From a bacterium BMS3Bbin02 (GTDB lineage Bacteria; Actinomycetota; Acidimicrobiia; Spongiisociales; UBA5794), in NCBI GenBank assembly GCA_002898115.1, contig BDTL01000256.1, positions 1-15,301 of the forward strand: 15,301 nt of DNA, in the 5' to 3' direction. Positions 7,843-13,848 of the stretch are shown piece after piece. Each line of letters begins with the position of its first letter. Position 1 is the first letter of the stretch. Under the pieces are notes generated by a model. The model ran no database searches. It saw only the letters and a program-made list of their open reading frames with translations, and was not told where the DNA came from. The translations under genes were made by a program, and so were the position numbers.

Positions 7843-7868
7843 GTGACCCGGGCGGGTCACGACGTGAC
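7843..7868. promoter_or_regulatory. Overlapping GTGAC palindromes, possible operator
   Basis: GTGACCCGGGCGGGTCAC (7843-7860) has perfect 8-bp arms around GG. It overlaps GTCACGACGTGAC (7856-7868), with perfect 6-bp arms around one base, so three GTGAC half-sites alternate in direction. The block begins 14 bp upstream of the CcoN/O-like start. Spacing does not fit CRP/FNR sites (TGTGA-N6-TCACA) or a Rex site. Confidence 0.5.
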
Positions 7869-7918
7869 AGCCTAGTCTCCGGTTGCTTGAGAGATACGTC
7901 ATCTCTCGCGCTGAGGGC

Positions 7919-7947
7919 ATTGTCATATCCTACGAGGCGATGGTCAA
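7919..7947 (-). promoter_or_regulatory. Candidate promoter for the CcoN/O-like operon
   Basis: On the minus strand TTGACC (7947-7942) and GACAAT (7924-7919) are separated by 17 nt. A start near 7912 would give a leader of about 80 nt holding the GTGAC palindromes. A second possible -10, TAGGCT, lies closer to the gene without a matching -35 box. Confidence 0.3.
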
Positions 7948-7974
7948 AAGGGGCGTGAATTCCCCCATGGCCTT

Positions 7975-8017
7975 CTCATGCGTAGAATGCGCGTGCTCAT
8001 GCGTAGAATGCGCGTGC
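7975..8017. repeat. Two tandem copies of a 21-bp repeat in the divergent control region
   Basis: The unit, from TCATGCGTAGAATG to GCGTGC, occurs at 7976-7996 and again immediately at 7997-8017, identical at all 21 positions. Each copy holds a TAGAAT box (7983-7988 and 8004-8009) resembling a -10 element, though I find no good -35 box at 16-18 nt. A 21-bp period equals two helical turns, so a bound protein would face the same side twice. It lies 53-95 bp upstream of the plus-strand operon. Confidence 0.7.
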
Positions 8018-8066
8018 CGACACAACCGGCAGGGATCCAAAGCGGTGTCCCCGAGAGACAGACGAA

Positions 8067-8074
8067 GAGGTGAT
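8067..8074 (+). promoter_or_regulatory. Long Shine-Dalgarno GAGGTGAT overlapping the possible GTG start
   Basis: GAGGTGAT is complementary to eight bases of the usual 16S rRNA 3' end. It contains the GTG at 8070 itself, too close to be used for it. It is well placed for the in-frame CTG at 8079, 8 nt after the GAGG core, so the operon's first gene may start at CTG 8079 (MSTKQLRAF). Confidence 0.5.
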
Positions 8075-8678
8075 TGTCCTGAGCACAAAGCAACTGCGAG
8101 CATTCCTCATCGTCGGCGTAGCAGTAGCTGTGGTTGGTGCTTTCACGGCAGTGGGTGGGGCAGTTGCTTCGTACTTCGTTTCGCTTCCCGGAACCGACTC
8201 CGTCGGGCGAGAGCTCTATCCGGCGATACCCCGCGGCTGGGCTATTCGGGTCCTCGTCCAGTCCATTTCCCTCACTGGTGTCTTTATGGTGCTGGGTGGC
8301 ATCACCCTCGCCTTCTTGTATCGCCGACCGATGACCTGGGCTCGCGCTGCGATCGGGGCATTTGTGTTCACGTCCCTGATGATGATCCTCTTCGGCGTCG
8401 TTCCGAATCAGATGTTGACCGTCGCCCAGGCGGACCTCGACTGGTCCTCACAAAAGACTCTCTTCACCATTCCACGAGTGCTCACGCTCAACAACGACAT
8501 CTCCATCTCGTTCTCCGTCTTCAAAGAAATCATCGTGGCCGGCTTCACCGGCACTCTCCTCATCGCCGTCCCGGTGGCGATGTCCAGGTGGCAGACGTAT
8601 GAAAAAAAGCGCAGGGAGGCGGGCCCGGTAACACCGGTCTCGGCGTTCGGTCGGCCACTAGTGAAGCAGGAGAAGTAG
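8070..8678 (+). CDS. Conserved-looking membrane protein, first gene of the quinol:cytochrome c operon
   Basis: I do not recognise a family. About 202 residues with hydrophobic segments near 8-32, 53-80, 88-110 and 145-166, so probably four membrane helices, and a basic C-terminal tail (RWQTYEKKRREAG). Between helices 3 and 4 is a polar loop, NQMLTVAQADLDWSSQ, then NNDISISFSVFKEII, the kind of loop that could contact a partner. No haem, Fe-S or catalytic motif is visible. It lies 3 nt before the ferredoxin gene and in one run with the b6-type, Rieske and cytochrome c genes, so an accessory or assembly subunit of that complex is the natural inference. The start is uncertain: GTG 8070 or CTG 8079. 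Confidence 0.75.
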   Translation: MIVLSTKQLRAFLIVGVAVAVVGAFTAVGGAVASYFVSLPGTDSVGRELYPAIPRGWAIRVLVQSISLTGVFMVLGGITLAFLYRRPMTWARAAIGAFVFTSLMMILFGVVPNQMLTVAQADLDWSSQKTLFTIPRVLTLNNDISISFSVFKEIIVAGFTGTLLIAVPVAMSRWQTYEKKRREAGPVTPVSAFGRPLVKQEK

Positions 8679-8681
8679 GCA

Positions 8682-9125
8682 ATGGCGAACGATGTGTGGC
8701 AGGACCTACCGCCTATTCGCGACGACTACCAGTTGGCGATTGTCGACGGGGCGTACCTGACGAATGCCGTCAAACCGAAACAGTTTCTCCACATCAACGA
8801 AGCCGAATGCATCATCTGCGAGGGTTGTGTTGATATTTGTCCGTGGAAGTGCATCCACTTCCTTTCGCTCGACGCAATCTCCGAAGGTGTCAATGTTGAC
8901 CACCCGGACGAGAACGCCGAGAACGGTGGATTCTTCATCGTTGATGAAGATGTCTGCACACGATGCCAGCTCTGTATTGATCGCTGCCCGACGGGCGTTA
9001 TCAGTCTTGGCAAGTTTTCCGGCTCGGTCTCCGATACACTCACCGAGTTTGAATCAACGCCTTGGGAGCACGACACTGGGGAACGAGACTTCAAGAATGG
9101 CTACATGTACGGGATCCGCTGGTAG
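8682..9125 (+). CDS. 2[4Fe-4S] ferredoxin-type protein in the quinol:cytochrome c operon
   Basis: 147 residues with two complete 4Fe-4S motifs: C43-II-C46-EG-C49-VDI-C53-P, and C92-TR-C95-QL-C98-IDR-C102-P. The first motif has an extra Cys57. Between them is a 38-residue spacer (DAISEGVNVDHPDE and onward) longer than in small bacterial ferredoxins, and there are N- and C-terminal extensions of about 40 residues. No signal peptide or membrane helix is seen, so it should be cytoplasmic, possibly bound to the membrane complex. The start ATG has AGGAG about 10 nt upstream. Its role may be to bring electrons to, or take them from, the quinone pool through the b6-type subunit; this is inference, as is a possible maturation or structural role. 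Confidence 0.9.
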   Translation: MANDVWQDLPPIRDDYQLAIVDGAYLTNAVKPKQFLHINEAECIICEGCVDICPWKCIHFLSLDAISEGVNVDHPDENAENGGFFIVDEDVCTRCQLCIDRCPTGVISLGKFSGSVSDTLTEFESTPWEHDTGERDFKNGYMYGIRW

Positions 9126-9190
9126 CCGATGAGAAGCAAGGTTTACGGTGCTAATGCGCCGCATGAGAGAGCAATGAACGAGGAGCGTAG

Positions 9191-9964
9191 GTGAGCGGCA
9201 AAGACAAAGGCGGCGTCATGTCGAAGCTCGCCGAGACTGGAAAACATATACGATCCAGTCAGGCATGGTCGAGTATTTTCCGTCCCGGTTCACCGTTCCG
9301 TGACGGGTATTCCGATACCCCGCGTAACCGGTCATATGTGATCATGAACAACGTGCTCTATCACCTTCACCCGGTAAAGGTGAAGCGACACGGCGTTCGC
9401 CTCTCTTACACGTTGTGTTTGGGCGGCATGAGTTTCTTCCTCTTCATCCTTCTCACTATTACCGGCATCTTTTTGATGTTCTACTATCGACCCACGTCAC
9501 CCCAGGCGTTCCTCGATATTCAGGCCCTCGCCACTGACATAACGTTCGGTCAGGTCGTACGGAACATGCACCGATGGGGAGCTCACGCAATGGTGCTCAC
9601 TGTGTTCCTTCACATGGCGCGGGTGTTCTACCACGGCGCCTACAAACCACCACGCGAGTTCAACTGGGTTGTCGGCATCATGCTTTTGCTTCTCACCCTG
9701 TTGTTGTCGTTCACCGGCTACCTGCTGCCATGGGACCAACTTGCTGTCTGGGCTGTCACCGTGGGATCGAACATGGGTCGCTACGCCCCCGTGATAGGTG
9801 AACAAGTGAGTTTCGCGTTGATCGGCGGCACCCAGATCACGCCGGACACACTGTTGCGTTGGTATGTGCTCCACGTGCTTTTCTTACCGTTCATCATCGT
9901 CATCTTTATGGCCGTCCACTTTTGGCGGGTCCGTAAAGACGGCGGGATTTCAGGGCCGCTCTAG
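9191..9964 (+). CDS. Cytochrome b6-type subunit (N-terminal half of cytochrome b) of the bc/b6f-like complex
   Basis: 257 residues with four membrane helices, the haem-carrying half of cytochrome b, in a quinol:cytochrome c oxidoreductase. Haem ligands are His127 and His141 in helix B (NMHRWGAHAMV and FLHMARV) and His228 and His243 in helix D (YVLHVLFLP and AVHFWRVRK). The spacing of 14 and 15 residues is that of b6, not the 14/14 of most bc1 cytochromes b. Cys76 in YTLCLGGMSF lies where b6 and Bacillus QcrB have the cysteine that holds the extra haem c(i). The KDGGISGPL end is also Bacillus/b6-like. About 50 N-terminal residues precede the core. GTG 9191 is chosen because AGGAG lies 5 nt upstream. 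The 65 nt before it hold no gene. Confidence 0.95.
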   Translation: MSGKDKGGVMSKLAETGKHIRSSQAWSSIFRPGSPFRDGYSDTPRNRSYVIMNNVLYHLHPVKVKRHGVRLSYTLCLGGMSFFLFILLTITGIFLMFYYRPTSPQAFLDIQALATDITFGQVVRNMHRWGAHAMVLTVFLHMARVFYHGAYKPPREFNWVVGIMLLLLTLLLSFTGYLLPWDQLAVWAVTVGSNMGRYAPVIGEQVSFALIGGTQITPDTLLRWYVLHVLFLPFIIVIFMAVHFWRVRKDGGISGPL

Positions 9965-9972
9965 GAGACACG

Positions 9973-10809
9973 ATGGCAGGACTACCAGAACATCTTCTTC
10001 GTCGCTCCGCCGAGGCAAAGGCCAAGGCGACCGGACGTTCCGTTGATGAGATCCTCGCGGAGATGAAGGGCGAAACCCCGCCCGCGCCGGCCACCGCAGC
10101 ACCAACCGGCGAATCAGGATCAGCGCGGGATCTCACCAAGGAGGCTGCCGACCTCGGTGTTCCCCAGGATCTTCTCCGGCGTGCGATGATCGCCAGGGCG
10201 AAAGCAGATGGCACTCCCCTTCCGACCGAAGCCGGAGCCGCGCCAGCCGCCGCCGCAGCGGTCGCACCTGTCGCCGCCGGTTCGCCAGCCCCCATGCCAG
10301 CCATTCCCGAGGGCGTGCGCACCCAACGACTCCTCACCGTCGTCAAAGCGGGATCGATCCAACAGACCAAGCGTGAACCGGCGGACAAGGTCAACACCTG
10401 GCCCCATCTTCTCGCGATCGAGTTTGTGGCCCTTCTTGTGCTCTCCGGTTTGTTGTTCGTGTTTTCGATCTACGTCGATGCGCCGTTGTTGGAGTTTGCG
10501 AACTTCAACCAGCAGCCGAACCCGTCGAAGGCACCCTGGTATTTCCTTGGATTACAGGAATTACTGTCTTACTTTGATCCAATGGTTGCTGGTATCATTA
10601 TTCCAGGCTATGGATTGGCGGCATTGGCCTTCATTCCGTATCTCGATCGAAACCCTTCGGTCCGACCGTCTGATCGAAAACTAGCAATCATGATTTTCAC
10701 ATTCTTCGTCATGGGGGCAGCCATTCTCACAACGTATGGCTCGTTCTTCCGAGGCCCGGGATTCAACTTCACGTTCCCCTGGGTAGATGGGATATGGTTC
10801 GACTTCTGA
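9973..10809 (+). CDS. Subunit IV-like C-terminal half of cytochrome b with long N-terminal extension carrying two motif copies
   Basis: 278 residues. Residues about 143-275 are the quinol-site (Qo) half of a split cytochrome b (PetD/QcrC type), with helices near 147-169, 205-222 and 235-255. The Qo motif, PEWY in most families, is APWY here (187-190), followed by FLGLQELLSYFDP. The N-terminal 140 residues have no equivalent in ordinary subunit IV. They hold GLPEHLLRRSAEAKAKATG (3-21), then GVPQDLLRRAMIARAKADG (62-80), each followed by Ala/Pro-rich linker; the same motif occurs in the monohaem cytochrome c of the divergent operon. The extension should lie on the cytoplasmic side. Start ATG 9973 lies 9 nt after the b6-type stop with a weak AGGAG. 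The stop TGA overlaps the Rieske start as TGATG. Confidence 0.93.
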   Translation: MAGLPEHLLRRSAEAKAKATGRSVDEILAEMKGETPPAPATAAPTGESGSARDLTKEAADLGVPQDLLRRAMIARAKADGTPLPTEAGAAPAAAAAVAPVAAGSPAPMPAIPEGVRTQRLLTVVKAGSIQQTKREPADKVNTWPHLLAIEFVALLVLSGLLFVFSIYVDAPLLEFANFNQQPNPSKAPWYFLGLQELLSYFDPMVAGIIIPGYGLAALAFIPYLDRNPSVRPSDRKLAIMIFTFFVMGAAILTTYGSFFRGPGFNFTFPWVDGIWFDF

Positions 10810-11678
10810 TGGATGCTCAAACAACGTTTATCGTCGGTATTGCCCTCGTGGCCGTTCTCCTGGTTGCGGCCGTCTTGAGTGTGGCCGTCAAGAGGGGTCC
10901 CGACGCCGGTCCTGTCAGGGGGTCCTTCGACCGTCGCGCCGCACGAGCTGACCGTGCAGCCCGTAGGGCAGCGGCTCGAGGCGCAGCGGCAGCCGCCGGC
11001 GACCAGCCGGAACCGGCTGTGGTTGTCCACGCGGATACCCAAGAGGAGGCCGTACCGATCGCTGACCCGCTCATGGAGCGTGAGACGATTTCGGCTGAGG
11101 AGTACGGCGTGAATCGTCGGATGTTCTTCAACCGTGCAATCCTCGGCTTTTTTGGCGCCTCGCTTGGTTTCTTCGGTCTTGCGTCACTTGCGTTCTTATG
11201 GCCAAAGCTCAAGGGCGGGTTCGGAACCCCGGTCTCGGCGGGGAACATCGACGACCTACGGGCGGAAGTCATCCAGTCCGACGGCACGATCAAACCGAAA
11301 CCAATTCCGGCGGCACAAGCTTGGATTGTGCCGTTCCGGGGTGACGTCTCGAAGTCCATTCTCGCTGATGTTGCAGACACAGTGATAGTGGGTGTTGGAG
11401 CAGAACCGGGAATTATGGCGATATGGCACCGCTGTCCACACCTTGGCTGCCGGGTCCCCGAGTGCCTACCGTCTCAGGGTTTCGAATGCCCATGCCACGG
11501 TTCCAAATACAACCTCCACGGTGAATACATTGAGGGTCCCGCACCTCGCAACATGGACCGATTCAGGGTCACTCTCGACGCAGAAAACAACCTTATTATT
11601 GATACCGGGACGATCATCGAAACCTCCCGAGCGCCGGTGAAAAGCGTCCCCTATCCACAAGGACCATCCTGCCTGTGA
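10809..11678 (+). CDS. Rieske [2Fe-2S] iron-sulfur protein
   Basis: 289 residues. The Rieske cluster motifs are Cys209-Pro-His211-Leu-Gly-Cys214 and Cys227-Pro-Cys229-His230: ligands Cys209, His211, Cys227 and His230, disulfide Cys214-Cys229. An extra cysteine, Cys219, lies between them. There are two membrane helices, about 6-28 and 107-131, joined by an Arg/Ala-rich cytoplasmic loop (FDRRAARADRAARRAAARG at 40-58), unlike the single anchor of most Rieske proteins and the three helices I recall for actinobacterial QcrA. The protein takes electrons from quinol at the Qo site and passes them to cytochrome c on the outer face. ATG 10809 (TGATG overlap with subunit IV) is preferred to an ATG at 10794; the stop overlaps the next gene as GTGA. 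Confidence 0.95.
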   Translation: MDAQTTFIVGIALVAVLLVAAVLSVAVKRGPDAGPVRGSFDRRAARADRAARRAAARGAAAAAGDQPEPAVVVHADTQEEAVPIADPLMERETISAEEYGVNRRMFFNRAILGFFGASLGFFGLASLAFLWPKLKGGFGTPVSAGNIDDLRAEVIQSDGTIKPKPIPAAQAWIVPFRGDVSKSILADVADTVIVGVGAEPGIMAIWHRCPHLGCRVPECLPSQGFECPCHGSKYNLHGEYIEGPAPRNMDRFRVTLDAENNLIIDTGTIIETSRAPVKSVPYPQGPSCL

Positions 11679-13264
11679 CACCTATCCAAGCGATCTACTA
11701 CTTCGTTGAAGCGCGCCCGACGCGCACCGGTCCCCCCAATGTTGGTATCGGCGCGATCCTGCTTCTCGTCGCTGCCGCAGTCTTCATTGCCTGGGTCGCC
11801 TGGTTATGGATCGCCGCACGTCCCTCATCGGGCGGCGAAGAACCCGCACTAAACCTCCAGCCCTACATCTCGGATGAGGAACTAGAAAACGGCAGACTGA
11901 ACCGCGTATTGCGCGCCGCAATGGTGTCTGCAGCGGTCCTCGCGCTTGTTCTACCGATCTACTACGTCAACGAGCCCGGGCGTCAGGTTAAGGCCGCTGA
12001 GGCGCTCCAGGAAAGGGACGTCGAAGAAGGGGCGCGCTGGTTCACGGAGTTCTCGTGTGCTGTTTGCCATGCCGCCAACGGTGCCGGCGGCGGCGCGTCA
12101 TTTATTGAAGGCCGCTCCGGACTCGACGTGTCTTGGGCCGCGCCGTCGCTCAACGACATCTTCTACCGCTTCGACGAAATCGAGATTCAGAACATCATCA
12201 TTCACGGCCGTCAGGGAACCCCAATGCCCCCGAACGGTATCGCCGGCGGCGGCGCCATGACCTGGCAAGAGGTCGAACAGGTAATGGCGTACATCAAGTC
12301 GTTCGAAATCAGCCAGGGTGACGTTCTTCGAGAAATAGAACCCGCCGTCGAGGCGGCCCTGAAACGTATCGCAACCGGGGATGAAGCACTCGCCACCCTC
12401 ATCGTTGAACAACAGGCCGTGATAGACGACATTGCGGAAGCACCCTCCCGGTTCGATCCGATCAGCGACTTCCCGGAGCAACTCAGTGCGGTCCTTGGAG
12501 GAGACGGGACCTGTACGAACGCCTCGGCCGCTCTCGTCGACCGAGCATGCGGTTCACCCGGTACGGATACCGATCGCGACGGTGTCGCCGACAAGGCCGA
12601 AGCTCTCTTCAACGATATATCGAAGGTCGCGTTCAAACAGCTCCAGACACGCACGGTTAACTCCCAGGGAGAAATCGTCTTCGTGGAAACCCCTGCGCTG
12701 AGCGTCACACTCGATCCGACCAACGCCTTCTCAACAACGGCTGCCTCCGGTTCTCCGATCAACGACCTGGACGCGATCGACGGATTCCTCACAGTCTTCG
12801 GCGCCCGCCACATCAACCTCCAGGTAATGGCCGAACGCAACGAGGCGTTCGCTGCGACCGCTCAAGCATCGATGGACTATCTCGTCCAGGCAGCCGCCGA
12901 CCGCAAATGGTTCGTTGACTTCAGCCAGGTCGCAGCCGACACCGACCTCTCGGTCGGCGAGGCCGAGCGTGCCGTCGGTCTCTACAACGCTTACTGCGCC
13001 CAATGCCATACCGCGGGCTACGCTGCCGGGGTGGGTTACGAACAACAGGCAGGTTCCGGTGCCTGGGCGCCGTCACTTCTCAGTGGTAGAGCGAACCAAC
13101 AGTTCCTGAGACTTGAAGACCACGTGAAGTTCATTCTCAAGGGGACGCAGTCGGGCCAGGCCTACGGGCTCAATGGTCTCGGCACGGGCCGCATGCCCGC
13201 TTTCGGCAAGATCCTCACACAACGCGACATCGAACTCATCGCTATCTATGAGAGGTCAATGTGA
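11675..13264 (+). CDS. Membrane-anchored diheme cytochrome c of the bc/b6f-like complex
   Basis: 529 residues. Two N-terminal membrane helices (about 23-48 and 79-98) are followed by an exported region with two cytochrome c domains: CAVCH (128-132) with GTPMPPNG as likely Met loop, and CAQCH (441-445) with TGRMPAFG as Met loop. It would carry electrons from the Rieske protein to the terminal acceptor. Diheme QcrC-type proteins usually have the two domains close together; here some 220 residues separate them. The insert includes Cys280 and Cys292, which could pair, and DTDRDGVADKAE (298-309), which has the D-x-D-x-D-G-x-x-D pattern of calcium-binding thrombospondin-3/dockerin-like loops. Start GTG 11675 overlaps the Rieske stop (GTGA); the stop overlaps the next gene as TGATG. 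Confidence 0.94.
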   Translation: MTPIQAIYYFVEARPTRTGPPNVGIGAILLLVAAAVFIAWVAWLWIAARPSSGGEEPALNLQPYISDEELENGRLNRVLRAAMVSAAVLALVLPIYYVNEPGRQVKAAEALQERDVEEGARWFTEFSCAVCHAANGAGGGASFIEGRSGLDVSWAAPSLNDIFYRFDEIEIQNIIIHGRQGTPMPPNGIAGGGAMTWQEVEQVMAYIKSFEISQGDVLREIEPAVEAALKRIATGDEALATLIVEQQAVIDDIAEAPSRFDPISDFPEQLSAVLGGDGTCTNASAALVDRACGSPGTDTDRDGVADKAEALFNDISKVAFKQLQTRTVNSQGEIVFVETPALSVTLDPTNAFSTTAASGSPINDLDAIDGFLTVFGARHINLQVMAERNEAFAATAQASMDYLVQAAADRKWFVDFSQVAADTDLSVGEAERAVGLYNAYCAQCHTAGYAAGVGYEQQAGSGAWAPSLLSGRANQQFLRLEDHVKFILKGTQSGQAYGLNGLGTGRMPAFGKILTQRDIELIAIYERSM

Positions 13265-13761
13265 TGCGGCTCGCACACCGCGTCCATCGCGACGAGAGCG
13301 GTCTCACCGGTCTCGAGAAACTTGGCATAGCCGCAATCATCATCTCGTTCCTCGCATTCATCCCTGCGGCGCGCGGTCTCCTCGGCGACGTCTACACCAC
13401 GTTGTTCAAGTCGGTTGACGAGTCGGGGGCAACAACGGCGTTTTCGATTGCGGCTCGCGGCATCCTCGTCGCGATTGCCTCATTTGTCGCGCTTGTCGGT
13501 ACCGGGTTTCTGTTGGTGTACACCAACCTGGGCAAACGTCTCGGGCTATTAGTGACCGGTGCCGCTTTGTTCGGGTGGCTCACCATCGGTTCGATGCTAT
13601 TCGTCGTCTATGCACCACGCGGTTTGCGCCCCTCGAGCGTCCAGGGGCTCGGATCGATCGAGATACGAATCCCCGCCATGGGTCTCACGGTTGCTTCGTT
13701 GATCCTGTTCATCATGTTTATCGTTGCACTGGACAAGTACGAGAATGAGACAGACATCTAG
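13264..13761 (+). CDS. Four-helix membrane protein with prepilin-like N terminus, last gene of the operon
   Basis: 165 residues from ATG 13264 (TGATG overlap with the cytochrome c stop; GTG 13261 would add one residue). Function not recognised. The N terminus MRLAHRVHRDESG is followed by LTGLEKLGIAAIIISFL. This has the layout of a type IVb/Flp or archaellin prepilin signal: basic leader, Gly13 before the cut, Glu18 at +5 and a hydrophobic run. The rest is not pilin-like: three further hydrophobic segments, about 63-87, 93-116 and 138-156, and a charged C terminus (DKYENETDI). No cofactor motif is present. Position suggests an accessory subunit of the quinol:cytochrome c complex; the pilin resemblance may be chance. 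Confidence 0.8.
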   Translation: MRLAHRVHRDESGLTGLEKLGIAAIIISFLAFIPAARGLLGDVYTTLFKSVDESGATTAFSIAARGILVAIASFVALVGTGFLLVYTNLGKRLGLLVTGAALFGWLTIGSMLFVVYAPRGLRPSSVQGLGSIEIRIPAMGLTVASLILFIMFIVALDKYENETDI

Positions 13762-13787
13762 CCCCGAGTTCTCATCACCCTACGAGT

Positions 13788-13815
13788 AGAGACGCCGTGA
13801 CGGCGTCTCTTTTTT
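13788..13815 (+). terminator. Rho-independent terminator of the plus-strand operon
   Basis: A perfect 10-bp stem, AGAGACGCCG (13788-13797) and its complement (13801-13810), with loop TGA, runs straight into a tract of T (to 13815). It lies 27 nt after the last stop codon. The opposite strand has no T-tract on its exit side, so it serves mainly the plus strand. Confidence 0.93.
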
Positions 13816-13848
13816 GTCCGTATCCGGAGCCCAATGTTCCGGTCGGAG

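Noticed and set aside
7843..7860. CRP/FNR or Rex site
   Set aside because: The GTGA...TCAC arms are 10 nt apart instead of 6, the core is GC-rich, and it lacks the TTGTGA/TTCACAA form of Rex sites.
11812..11867. Third copy-bearing candidates for the shared 19-residue motif in the diheme cytochrome c, and the Arg/Ala loop of the Rieske protein
   Set aside because: Neither has the G-x-P start or the G-to-G spacing of 18; the Rieske loop is only similar in composition.
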